Part shown: positions 27,066-35,046 of the stretch, in pieces | How positions within the stretch are numbered: position 1 is the stretch's first letter | How the letters are laid out: every line of letters begins with the position of its first letter | Assembly: GCF_036663835.1 (NCBI RefSeq) | Contig: NZ_JAXOJT010000001.1 | Location: 372,001 to 436,000, forward strand | Source of the DNA: Sphingomonas sp. LT1P40 | GTDB lineage: Bacteria; Pseudomonadota; Alphaproteobacteria; Sphingomonadales; Sphingomonadaceae | Length of the DNA: 64,000 nt | Reading direction: 5' to 3' | Translations under genes and position numbers: made by a program | Notes under the pieces: model-generated | Database searches by the model: none | Seen by the model: the letters and a program-made list of their open reading frames with translations, nothing else | What the model was told of the DNA's origin: nothing

Positions 27066-29452
27066 GCCTGTTTGCATCGCTGGCCCGCGCGAAAACCGAA
27101 GAGGATGTCAAGGACGCCTATATTGCTGCGCTTGGCCTGAAGGGCGTTTTCAAAGGGCTGGTCGATATTCAGACCGATGAAATCTGGTTTGAGGCAAAGG
27201 ACGCACCGACCCCGCCCCTTATCATGTTCGCGCAATTGCTCGTCTATGTGCGGGCAGCACGCAAACGCGGCGAACCGATTCCGGCGTTTCTGGCGGTGAT
27301 CGACCGCACCAAGGCCGCGATCATGCCGACCGAAAAGGCGCTGGCCCTTCTGGATGACAAAACGATCGTCTGGCCCAAATCCGGATCGGCGGCGGGCAGG
27401 GAGCTTGCGGCGCAGATCGCCCCCTATGTCGAGACGCATCATGTCGTTTACGACATTGCGCAGCACGAAGCCGAATTCGTAAAGGCGGTGCGCGATGCCG
27501 TGCGCGAGGGGCGGATCATCCGCACGCCGATCACCCCCGACAATCTGCGCCCGGTGTTTGACAAGTGGGTGGCAATGGTCGGCGTCGAGCTTGGGACGGT
27601 CAACCCGGCCGATTACGCGGTGCTGTTCTTTGCCGACATTATGCACGATGGCGCCAGCGAGGCGATGACCAACCTGCCCGCGCGCCTGTTGTTCAACGGC
27701 GCGAAGCCGGTGTTCCTGTTGAACGGCCAGCAGTACGAACTCGCGAGCGACCGCGGCTATCGCAATTTCTGGGCGATCTATCACCGCCCGCCCGAAGCAA
27801 AGCACCGGCATTATTTGCTCGAACGACGCGACAGTTTGCTGCCGATCGACGAACAGAAGTTCAAGGGCGCGTTCTACACGCCGCTGCATATTGTCGACAA
27901 AGCCTATGAGTTGCTCGTCGCCACGCTGGGGCCAAACTGGCAGGACCGCTATATCGTATGGGATATGTGCGCCGGGGTCGGCAATTTGGAGGTCAAGCAC
28001 AGCAATTATCGCAACGTATTCATGTCGACGCTCGACCAGGCCGACATCGATATCATGCGCGCGAGCAAGACCTGCGTCGGCGCAACAATTTTCCAATATG
28101 ATTATCTGAACGACGACGTGACCGATTTCGGCGAGATCGATTATGCGCTGTCGAACAAGGTGCCGATGGAGTTGCGGCAGGCGATTGCCGATGCGCGTGC
28201 GGGTAAGAAGGGCGCGAAACCGATCCTGGTGTTGATCAATCCGCCTTATGCGGAGAGTGGGTCGGGCATTGCTAGGGGTGATGAGAACAAGATCGGTGTC
28301 GAGAAAACACGTATCAACGGTTGGATGCGCGAGATGAATGTCGGTTACGCGAGCAAAGAGTTATTTACACAGTTTCTGATCCGCATCCGCCACGAGTTGC
28401 CAAGCGCGAACCTCGCAATGTTCAGCACGCTCAAGTATGTAAACGCACCAAACTTCGAGCCATTTAGACGGGTGTGGCAGGCGAAGTATCTCGACGGATT
28501 TGTTGTCCATAGTCGAGCATTTGACGGGCTCGACGGAGATTTTCCGATTGGGTTTCTCATTTGGGATACGAGCAAAGAGCAACCAGTTGCCGAGGTCCCG
28601 GTTAGCGTATTTGATCGGCACGGTGCCTTAATTGACGAAAAGCAATACTTAGCACGCCCGACCGGCACGCTTCTCAACCTGTGGATGGCAAAAACGCGCC
28701 CAAACGGGGGGCCAGCTTTGCCGTTATCAAATGCGCTGAAGGTTTCAAAAAACCCACGTCTAAAGCGTCAGTACGCCGGTTCAGTCGGTTACCTCTACGC
28801 GAGCAATAACGATCTCCAGCATTCGGCTATCGAGACACTGATCACCTCGTCAATCTACACCGGTGGCAACGGCGGGGGCGTCTATCTCACAGCCGAAAAC
28901 CTGACCCAAGCCGCTGTGGTGTTCGCCGTCCGTCGCCTCATCAAGCCTACTTGGCTCAACGACCGCGACCAGTTCCTGCAGCCGTCGCAGCCGCTGCCCG
29001 ACACGTTCAAATCGGACTGCCTCGTTTGGATGCTGTTCAACGGCAGCAACCTGACCGCCGGGGCCGATGGCTTTAAATGGAACGATCGCGACTGGTCGCT
29101 GGTCAACCATTTTATTCCTTTCACCGAGCACGAAGTCGGCGCCGGCGGTCGGTTCGAAAGCGACTTCATGGTCCGACATATGGCGGACATAACGTTCTCA
29201 CCCGAAGCAACGGCGGTGCTGGACGAGGGACGGAAGCTGTGGACCCGCTTCCACACCACGCAATTCCCGCGCAAAATTCGCGACGAGTATAAGTTGGGCC
29301 GCGCGGATGCTGGCTGGTATCAAATCCGCCGCGCGCTAGAAGCGTATGGCGAAACCGAACTGACCGACTTTGACCCCTTTAAATCCGCCTATGCGGTACT
29401 TGGGGCGAAGCTGCGTCCGATGGTGTATGAACTCGGCTTTCTGCCTGAATAG
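27062..29452 (+). CDS. single-chain restriction-modification-like protein (PD-(D/E)xK-like N-terminus plus N6-adenine methyltransferase)
   Basis: 796 residues from ATG 27062 (MSLFASLARAKTEEDVKDAY). The frame is open to 26993, but those 23 residues are unlikely. An N-terminal D35-x8-E44-x-K46 pattern in VDIQTDEIWFEAKD fits a PD-(D/E)xK nuclease centre. The methyltransferase core has motif I IVWDMCAGVGNLE (298-310) and catalytic NPPY (393-396) in VLINPPYAESGSG, as in gamma-class N6-adenine methyltransferases. The remainder (about 420-796) may hold target recognition. Layout resembles type IIG enzymes. From about 28260 to 28860 the DNA is clearly less GC-rich than its surroundings, suggesting transfer or mosaicism. 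No separate specificity, endonuclease or BREX/DISARM genes adjoin. Target and activity are unknown. Confidence 0.75.
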   Translation: MSLFASLARAKTEEDVKDAYIAALGLKGVFKGLVDIQTDEIWFEAKDAPTPPLIMFAQLLVYVRAARKRGEPIPAFLAVIDRTKAAIMPTEKALALLDDKTIVWPKSGSAAGRELAAQIAPYVETHHVVYDIAQHEAEFVKAVRDAVREGRIIRTPITPDNLRPVFDKWVAMVGVELGTVNPADYAVLFFADIMHDGASEAMTNLPARLLFNGAKPVFLLNGQQYELASDRGYRNFWAIYHRPPEAKHRHYLLERRDSLLPIDEQKFKGAFYTPLHIVDKAYELLVATLGPNWQDRYIVWDMCAGVGNLEVKHSNYRNVFMSTLDQADIDIMRASKTCVGATIFQYDYLNDDVTDFGEIDYALSNKVPMELRQAIADARAGKKGAKPILVLINPPYAESGSGIARGDENKIGVEKTRINGWMREMNVGYASKELFTQFLIRIRHELPSANLAMFSTLKYVNAPNFEPFRRVWQAKYLDGFVVHSRAFDGLDGDFPIGFLIWDTSKEQPVAEVPVSVFDRHGALIDEKQYLARPTGTLLNLWMAKTRPNGGPALPLSNALKVSKNPRLKRQYAGSVGYLYASNNDLQHSAIETLITSSIYTGGNGGGVYLTAENLTQAAVVFAVRRLIKPTWLNDRDQFLQPSQPLPDTFKSDCLVWMLFNGSNLTAGADGFKWNDRDWSLVNHFIPFTEHEVGAGGRFESDFMVRHMADITFSPEATAVLDEGRKLWTRFHTTQFPRKIRDEYKLGRADAGWYQIRRALEAYGETELTDFDPFKSAYAVLGAKLRPMVYELGFLPE

Positions 29453-29788
29453 ACCATCGCTGCCGCCGCCGCGCGGCTGAACGAGTTGCGCGAGAACTGG
29501 CTGAGCCCCGCCGATCTGTTGGTGCGGGAGCCGGAGGTGGTGGCGGGCTATCCCGACCGGATTCTGTCGAAGGACGAGGATGCGGCGAAGGAACTGAAGA
29601 AGCGCACGCTGACCAACCTGTACAATGCGCGTCCGCAGTGGCTGGCTAACCCACATGCCGCGCTGGATGCGGTGGTGGCCGATGCTCATGGCTGGGGTGA
29701 CGACTGGCGCGCGGGGACGCTGAGCGATGACGAGATGCTGGCGCGGCTGTTCCGGTTGAATCAGGAACGCGCGGGGGTGGCGGGGTAG
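29453..29788 (+). pseudogene. C-terminal remnant of a DNA methyltransferase gene
   Basis: Directly after the TAG of the preceding gene and in the same frame. Reads TIAAAAARLNELRENWLSP, then a segment with KKRTLTNLYNARPQWL, and ends DDEMLARLFRLNQERAGVAG. From memory this is the typical C-terminus of MmeI/YeeA-like class I DNA methyltransferases, the same family as the N-terminal remnant at 26967. The only start is a weak TTG at 29486 (100 codons). The middle ~700 residues are missing, replaced by the 27062-29452 gene. Confidence 0.65.
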
Positions 29789-29817
29789 GGACTGTCGGCA
29801 CGCGTATTGCGTGATCT

Positions 29818-29924
29818 GTCATCCCCGGCCCTGTGGCGGGGCCTACGGCGCTGCACCGGCGATGCTTGAGCCTTGATGCCATATCGCTGCCTCCCGGTGG
29901 GCCCCGGCACAAGGCCGGGGTGAC
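29818..29924. repeat. long inverted repeat, REP/BIME-like
   Basis: Arms 29818-29843 (GTCATCCCCGGCC...) and 29899-29924 (...GGCCGGGGTGAC) are near-perfect inverted copies, about 26 nt each. Each arm is itself nearly palindromic, and 55 nt separate them. This is the GTCA(C/T)CCCGGCC type of intergenic repeat frequent in alphaproteobacteria. It lies between the methyltransferase remnant and the DUF3253 gene, where it may also act as a transcript end. Confidence 0.8.
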
Positions 29925-29965
29925 GGGCGTGGGGGGTGAGGGCATGGATATCGGGAAGGGTTGAT

Positions 29966-30208
29966 TCAGCGTTGCGGGTGGCCGATCCGGTACGGACCTG
30001 ACCTTGCGGCCAATGGCTTTCCCTTCCAGCTCAGTTGCACCAGCCCTTCACCCAGCAACCCGTCGATCGCGGCGTGGACCTGTGGCATCGCGTCGCGCCA
30101 GTCGGGGCCAGCGCTGACCAGCGCACGGGCGACTTCGCTGGGGCAGATCGTCGCGTCGGGTGCGCGCGCGGCGAGCAGGGACAGGGTCAGGTCGCGCGCG
30201 CTGTTCAC
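29966..30208 (-). CDS. DUF3253 family protein
   Basis: 80 residues from GTG 30206-30208. The LSLLAARAPDATICPSEVARAL, WRDAMPQVHAAIDGLLGEGLV and KGKPLAARSGPYRIG blocks match DUF3253, a small winged-helix-like family of unknown function. It lies 5 nt after the PRC-barrel gene on the same strand, so is likely cotranscribed. Confidence 0.87.
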   Translation of the reverse strand: MNSARDLTLSLLAARAPDATICPSEVARALVSAGPDWRDAMPQVHAAIDGLLGEGLVQLSWKGKPLAARSGPYRIGHPQR

Positions 30209-30213
30209 TCCGT

Positions 30214-30606
30214 TCAGGCGATCGGTGCGGTGACCCCGACGAGCGTCAGGTCTTCCTTGCCCACATCGTAATAGCTGGCGACGCGGTCGGCATAGGCCTG
30301 ATCGAACAGCGGCGCGTTGTTGGCCCAGCTGGGGCCGCCTTCCAGCACGCGGCGGTCGATCGTTACGACATAGGCGTCCGCCGTGGGGTCGAACTGGAGG
30401 AGGCTGAACGGGATGGGGTAATAGGCCTTGCCCAGCCCGAGAAAGCCGCCGATCGTCAGCACGGCATAGACCGCCTGACCGGTCCGCTTGTTGATCATGA
30501 AGGCATAGACATAGCCGAGCTTGTCGCCGTCGCGCGTTTTCACGGGCATGACGTCGGCCTTGTTCGACTGGATCAGCAGCTGGGTGGGTTCGTCGGTTGC
30601 GGGCAT
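30214..30606 (-). CDS. PRC-barrel domain protein
   Basis: 130 residues from ATG 30604-30606. Contains MPVKTRDGDKLGYVYAFMI, GQAVYAVLTIGGFLGLGKAYYPIPFSLLQFD and YVVTIDRRVLEGGP, the PRC-barrel pattern seen in bacterial stress and photosynthesis-associated proteins. It forms a small beta-barrel; partner and role are unknown. 74 nt separate it from the phosphate transporter gene upstream. Confidence 0.85.
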   Translation of the reverse strand: MPATDEPTQLLIQSNKADVMPVKTRDGDKLGYVYAFMINKRTGQAVYAVLTIGGFLGLGKAYYPIPFSLLQFDPTADAYVVTIDRRVLEGGPSWANNAPLFDQAYADRVASYYDVGKEDLTLVGVTAPIA

Positions 30607-30680
30607 CGGGGGGCTTCCTTTGTGTCGGGAGCGTAACCGCCGAGCCGTTGGCGGGTTCCTGACGTCACGGCAGCGCCGCG

Positions 30681-31694
30681 TCACAACAACGTCGTGAGCA
30701 TATAGAACAGTGCGCCGACCGCCGCGGAGGCGGGGATGGTGATGACCCAGGCGGCGATGACATTCTGTGCCACGCCCCAGCGCACGGCGCTGACGCGGCG
30801 GGCGGTGCCCGCGCCGATGATACTGCCGGTGATGGTGTGGGTGGTGGAGACCGGGATGCCGAGCAGCGAGGCGGTGAAGACCATCACCGATCCGCCGGCG
30901 GAGGCGCTGAAGCCCTGATGCTGCGACAGTTTCGTAATGCGGCTGCCCATCGTTTCGATGATCTTCCACCCGCCCGACAGCGTGCCGAGCGCGATGGCGA
31001 TGTAACAGGCGATGGCGACCCAGTGGGGGACGTGGAACTCGCCGGACAGATAGCCGGTGGAATAGAGCAGGACGGTGATGATCCCCATCGTCTTTTGCGC
31101 GTCGTTCAGGCCGTGGCTGACCGAATAGGCGGCGGAGGAGACGAGGTGGAGGCGGCGGAAGCTCTTTTCCGCCGTGCGGTTGCTGGCGTTGCGGAACGCC
31201 CAGCTGCTGGCGAGCATGATGAGCATGGCGAGCAACATGCCGAGCAGCGGGGAGAGGACGATGGCGATGAGGGTCTTGTTGAGGCCGCTCCACTGAATGC
31301 CGGTGAACCCGGCATGCGCGACGCCCGCGCCGACGAGACCACCGACCAGCGCGTGGCTGGACGAGGATGGAATACCCTTCAGCCACGTCACCACGTTCCA
31401 GAACATCGCGCCGATCAGCGCGCCGAACACGACGGCGGGGGTAACGAGGTCCTGGTCGATCAGCCCCTTGCCGATCGTCTCCGCCACCTTGTGCAATTGC
31501 GGGAAGGCGAGGGTGAGGAAATAGGCGGCGAAGTTGAAGAAGGCGGCGAAGAGCACGGCCTGAACCGGGCCGAGCAGGCGCGTGGCGACGACGGTGGCGA
31601 TCGAATTGGCGGCATCGTGCAGGCCGTTGAGGAAGTCGAACGCGAGCGCGATGAGGATGAGGCCGACGAGGAGCGGGAAGGCGAGTTCATGCAT
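30681..31694 (-). CDS. inorganic phosphate transporter, PiT family
   Basis: 337 residues, about ten membrane segments, with the two repeated PiT signatures: FDFLNGLHDAANSIATVVAT near residue 20 and SHGLNDAQKTMGIITVLL near 195, plus SSSHALVGGLVGAG and STTHTITGSIIGAG. Low-affinity, ion-coupled phosphate uptake at the inner membrane. The start overlaps the stop of the DUF47 gene by 1 nt (TAATG); DUF47-PiT pairs are common and DUF47 is thought to regulate the transporter. Confidence 0.95.
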   Translation of the reverse strand: MHELAFPLLVGLILIALAFDFLNGLHDAANSIATVVATRLLGPVQAVLFAAFFNFAAYFLTLAFPQLHKVAETIGKGLIDQDLVTPAVVFGALIGAMFWNVVTWLKGIPSSSSHALVGGLVGAGVAHAGFTGIQWSGLNKTLIAIVLSPLLGMLLAMLIMLASSWAFRNASNRTAEKSFRRLHLVSSAAYSVSHGLNDAQKTMGIITVLLYSTGYLSGEFHVPHWVAIACYIAIALGTLSGGWKIIETMGSRITKLSQHQGFSASAGGSVMVFTASLLGIPVSTTHTITGSIIGAGTARRVSAVRWGVAQNVIAAWVITIPASAAVGALFYMLTTLL

Positions 31695-32338
31695 TACGCG
31701 TGGTCGATCACGATGCCGTCGATCTCGTTTGCGACGTCCTCCAGCGCGTCGACGATGCGTTCGAGGTGTTTGTAGATTTCGCGCGCGACGATGAACTTCA
31801 TCGTGTCGCCGCCGCCATATTGCTTGAACGCGCGCTTGACCCCGGCGTCGTGGATGTCGTCGGCATGGCCCTCCATGCGGACGAGGCGCTCGGTCAGCTC
31901 GTGCAGGCGCGCGCCATTGGTGGCGACGTCGCGGAGCAGCGGCATCGCCTCGGCAGTCAGGCGCGCGGCGTCGACGATGATCGCGGCCATGTCGCGCATT
32001 TCGGGCTCGAACTCGGTGACTTCGTAGAGATCGACCGCGCCGGCGGCGGCCTGCATCTCGTCGATCGCATCGTCCATCGCGCCGATCAGCGACGTGATCG
32101 CGCTGCGGTCGAACGGGGTGAGAAAGGTCTTGCGGACGGTCTGGAGGACTTCGCGGATGATGTTGTCGGCGTCGTGCTCGCGCTCCATGATCTCACGGAT
32201 ATGGTCAGCGGAGGCACCGCCGCCCTGGAACAGCCGCGACAGCGCGTCGGCGGCGGCGGTGATGGTCACCGCATGCGCCTCGAACAGTTCGAAGAAATTG
32301 CCCTTTTTGGGGAGCAGGCGTTGAAACCAACCGAACAT
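31694..32338 (-). CDS. DUF47 (PhoU-like) phosphate transport regulator
   Basis: 214 residues from ATG 32336-32338, which has AAGGG 8 nt upstream and matches the usual DUF47 start (MFGWFQRLLPKKGNFFELFE). It is all helical, with the two PhoU-like halves, metal-binding-type acidic motifs (EREHDADNI, EGHADDIHD) and the terminal VANEIDGIVI. It precedes the PiT gene with a 1-nt overlap, so the two are coupled. The reading frame has no stop upstream of this ATG and continues into a NUDIX domain (next entry). Confidence 0.88.
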   Translation of the reverse strand: MFGWFQRLLPKKGNFFELFEAHAVTITAAADALSRLFQGGGASADHIREIMEREHDADNIIREVLQTVRKTFLTPFDRSAITSLIGAMDDAIDEMQAAAGAVDLYEVTEFEPEMRDMAAIIVDAARLTAEAMPLLRDVATNGARLHELTERLVRMEGHADDIHDAGVKRAFKQYGGGDTMKFIVAREIYKHLERIVDALEDVANEIDGIVIDHA

Positions 32339-32827
32339 GTGACTGACCCTTGATTTTTCGGTAGCGGCGGTGCGCCCGCCGGAGCGTGCGTCGGCAGTGA
32401 GCATGCCGGGGCGGCGCGTGGCCGCATTGAATTCGGATGCGCCGAAGCTGCGGATGAGGTCGCGCAGATCATGCTCATCCACCAGATTGGCGGCTTCATG
32501 GAGCGGGAACCAGCGGCGCTCGCGCTGATGCTGTTCCTTCCACTTCAGGAGTTCGGTGGTGACGGCGAGCGGGAACACCTGAACATCGGCCATCAGCGAC
32601 GCGCCGTTGCCGCGTTGCTTGCGATAACGATAGCTGCCGATCGGCGTGGGGCAGGCCGCGCCGATGACGCCGGCTTCCTCCTCGGCTTCGGCGGCGGCGG
32701 CGGCATGTGGGGTGCTGCCCGCCGGGACGTTCCCCTTGGGTATCACCCAGCGACCGGTGCCGCGCGACGTGACCAGCAGGATGCGCACCGGCGCGTCGAT
32801 GGCGGTCCCGTCGGTGCGGTAGGGCAA
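31694..32827 (-). CDS. continuous NUDIX-DUF47 reading frame (377 codons, alternative model)
   Basis: The frame of the DUF47 gene runs upstream without a stop through a complete NUDIX hydrolase domain: ILLVTSRGTGRWVIPKGN, Nudix box GNVPAGSTPHAAAAAEAEEEAGV (glutamates kept, box Arg replaced by Ala as in related sphingomonad proteins), and RRWFPLHEA. The first standard start is TTG 32825-32827, yet family-like residues (PDIRQIAAL) continue a little further upstream. Either a real NUDIX-DUF47 fusion exists, with internal initiation at 32338, or the stop of a separate NUDIX gene was lost. The NUDIX substrate is unknown. Confidence 0.6.
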   Translation of the reverse strand: MPYRTDGTAIDAPVRILLVTSRGTGRWVIPKGNVPAGSTPHAAAAAEAEEEAGVIGAACPTPIGSYRYRKQRGNGASLMADVQVFPLAVTTELLKWKEQHQRERRWFPLHEAANLVDEHDLRDLIRSFGASEFNAATRRPGMLTADARSGGRTAATEKSRVSHMFGWFQRLLPKKGNFFELFEAHAVTITAAADALSRLFQGGGASADHIREIMEREHDADNIIREVLQTVRKTFLTPFDRSAITSLIGAMDDAIDEMQAAAGAVDLYEVTEFEPEMRDMAAIIVDAARLTAEAMPLLRDVATNGARLHELTERLVRMEGHADDIHDAGVKRAFKQYGGGDTMKFIVAREIYKHLERIVDALEDVANEIDGIVIDHA

Positions 32828-32925
32828 GGCGGCAATCTGGCGGATGTCAGGCTCTCCGGTTTGTGGCCCGATGCCCGATCCGTTGAATTGTTACAATCTT
32901 GTGACGCGAAAAAGCTGGGGATCGG

Positions 32926-34545
32926 TCACATCGACCCGCCCGGACATTCGCGCGGGGTGGTCAGCGAGGACCGCGCCTGACCCTGTGCGGAAGCCCAGCT
33001 GGCGACGACGCGCAGGCGGAACAGCGGCGCGTAGCTGCGGAATTGGGCGGTGTTGTCGTTGCTGTCGGCGCGGTCGGTGTCGAGGCGGGCGAGCGCCATC
33101 TGCGTCGCCTTGCGCGCATAGCAGGGCGCATAGGTCGGGCTCCAGCCGAGCATATAATAGGTCAGGCCCATCGCCATCAGGATGCGGTCGGGATGGTTGG
33201 GCGGCAGTTGCGCGGTGGCGGCGCTGCGGAACAGTGATTCCGCAGGGCCGATTTCGCCCAGTGCGAGCGATGCCAGCCCCTCGAACAACGGTGCGCGATA
33301 CAGGCTGCCGTCGAGCGCCTTGGCCTCTCGCGCGCTGTCGCGGGTGATGGCTGGCTTGCCTGCCACGAAGGCGCGTTCGGCGCGGGCGACGAGCGTTTCG
33401 GCGAGGCGGGCGTTGGCGGTGCGTTCAAGTTCCTTGCGTTCTTCGTCGATGCTGCGCTGAAACATGTCCATGCCGCTGAACGCGGTGCCGAGGCTTTCGA
33501 CCTGTTTGCGCTGGAATGCGATGAGGACGGGGTCGGGCTTTTCGGCGGCGGCGGCGCGGGCGAGCGCGATGGCTTCGTCGATCAGTTTCAGCGCGTCGTC
33601 ATGCGATGCGGCGAGGCGGGCGCGGGTGGTGAGGACGCGAATGTGGAGCGCGGGACCGCCGACCGCGGGGTCGCGCGCGGCTTGCCCGGCGATCAACACG
33701 CGCGCCTCGTCGCTGCGATTCAGTTCGACCAGCAGTTCGGCGAGGGGGACCAGCGCGGCGAGGGTAGCGGGGCGGTCTCCAAGGGCTTCGAGCCGGGTAT
33801 AGGCGGCGCGCAGCAGCGGTTCGGCGGCGGCGTGGCTGCCGCTTTTGAGCATCAGCGCGCCGCGATTGGCGGCGGCGATGGCGGTGCGGCTGTCGTCGGG
33901 ACCGAAGATGCGCAAGGCGTCGGTGTGGGCGTAAGTCGCGGCTTGCAGCAGATCGGGGCTGGTGCCGAAGCGCGTGCCGAAGATCACGGCCGTGGCGTTG
34001 GCGGCGGCGGGGACTTCGGCGCTGTCGGGGCCGCAATGGCGGATGGCGTCGTCGCGCGACGGCGGCACTGCGATCCCACCCATCCGCCAGCGCGCGATGC
34101 TGAGCGCGAGCTGGACCCGGATATTGCGGCAGGCGAACTCGCTTTCGCTGCCGGTCTTGTCCTGTGCCAGCGCCAAAGCGTCGAGTCCCGCCGCGCGGTC
34201 GCCGGCGGGCGTGCTGCGGAGCGTGAGCAGCGGGAAAGGATCGACGGGGAAGCGCGCGAGCGTGGTATTGACCGCGGCGGCGATCATCGGACGGTCGGAT
34301 GCCTCATAACCGCGCGCGAGCTTGAGGATGACGGTCGCGCAATAGTCCGGGTTGGCGGGCGGTGTCTGACAGGCGGCGAGTTCCTTTGCCATGACATCGA
34401 GGTCGTCGCCCTTCACATAATAGCCCGGCGCGGTGAGCTTTTGCGCGCGAGAAGAGAGCGGTTTGCGGTCCGGTTTTGCGGGCCAGTCCTGCGCGGCCGC
34501 GGGAAGCGCGAGTATGGCGGCGGCGAGGAGCAGGGTGGGGCGCAT
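32926..34545 (-). CDS. secreted TPR-like helical-repeat protein of unknown function
   Basis: 539 residues from ATG 34543-34545. A signal peptide ends near AAAQD (about 19). The body is Ala/Leu/Arg-rich with helical pairs that look like degenerate tetratricopeptide repeats (for example AANRGALMLKSGSHAAAEPLLRAAYTRLEALGD and LASLALGEIGPAESLFRSAA). No catalytic motif is recognised. Probably a periplasmic scaffold. It starts 9 nt after the glycosylase stop on the same strand, so may be the last gene of the vapBC-glycosylase unit. Confidence 0.72.
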   Translation of the reverse strand: MRPTLLLAAAILALPAAAQDWPAKPDRKPLSSRAQKLTAPGYYVKGDDLDVMAKELAACQTPPANPDYCATVILKLARGYEASDRPMIAAAVNTTLARFPVDPFPLLTLRSTPAGDRAAGLDALALAQDKTGSESEFACRNIRVQLALSIARWRMGGIAVPPSRDDAIRHCGPDSAEVPAAANATAVIFGTRFGTSPDLLQAATYAHTDALRIFGPDDSRTAIAAANRGALMLKSGSHAAAEPLLRAAYTRLEALGDRPATLAALVPLAELLVELNRSDEARVLIAGQAARDPAVGGPALHIRVLTTRARLAASHDDALKLIDEAIALARAAAAEKPDPVLIAFQRKQVESLGTAFSGMDMFQRSIDEERKELERTANARLAETLVARAERAFVAGKPAITRDSAREAKALDGSLYRAPLFEGLASLALGEIGPAESLFRSAATAQLPPNHPDRILMAMGLTYYMLGWSPTYAPCYARKATQMALARLDTDRADSNDNTAQFRSYAPLFRLRVVASWASAQGQARSSLTTPRECPGGSM

Positions 34546-34554
34546 GGCCGGACC

Positions 34555-35046
34555 CTAACGCAGGTGATCGCGCAGGGCGAGCCACGCGGGAAGCTTGGCG
34601 GCGAGGCCGATGGTGTGCAGCGGGCTGGACGAGGGGAGAGCGATCAGTGGGTGGCGTGTCGGGCCAAGCTGACGGATGCCGTGCTTGTGCGCGGTTGCCC
34701 CATTGAAGGCGATGGCTCGGAGTTGCGGGAGCGTGGCGGCGAGGGTGACGACGTCGTTGGGGCTGATGTCGGCAATCGCGGCGTCGGTGCTGCCCGGTCG
34801 ACGGGCGCTGGCGACGACGTCCCACAGGCCGATTTTGGCTTCGAGCAGTGCGGCGAGGCGGGCTTCGTAGGGGAGGGCGGTCAGGTCACGGTCGACGACG
34901 GCGGAGACGAGACGCCAAAACTGGTTCTGCGGGTGCGCGTAATATTGACGCTGAGCAAGCGAGCGGTCACCGGGCAGGCTGCCGAGGATCAGGAGGCGGG
35001 TGTCCGGCGCCACGACGGGCGGAAAGCTGGATTTGAGGTCGGACAT
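34555..35046 (-). CDS. DNA-deoxyinosine / uracil glycosylase (UDG superfamily)
   Basis: 163 residues from ATG 35044-35046. LLILGSLPGDRSLAQRQYY with AHPQNQFW is the active-site region of the deoxyinosine glycosylase/MUG-like branch of the uracil-DNA glycosylase superfamily, with LWDVVASARRPGSTDAAI, AFNGATAHKH and LPSSSPLHT following. It removes deaminated bases in base excision repair. Its ATG overlaps the vapC stop by 1 nt, an unusual neighbour for a repair gene. Confidence 0.88.
   Translation of the reverse strand: MSDLKSSFPPVVAPDTRLLILGSLPGDRSLAQRQYYAHPQNQFWRLVSAVVDRDLTALPYEARLAALLEAKIGLWDVVASARRPGSTDAAIADISPNDVVTLAATLPQLRAIAFNGATAHKHGIRQLGPTRHPLIALPSSSPLHTIGLAAKLPAWLALRDHLR

Noticed and set aside
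26700..29966. A BREX, DISARM or type I restriction island
   Set aside because: Only one methyltransferase-type protein and two fragments are present; no PglZ, BrxC, helicase, HsdR or HsdS genes adjoin.
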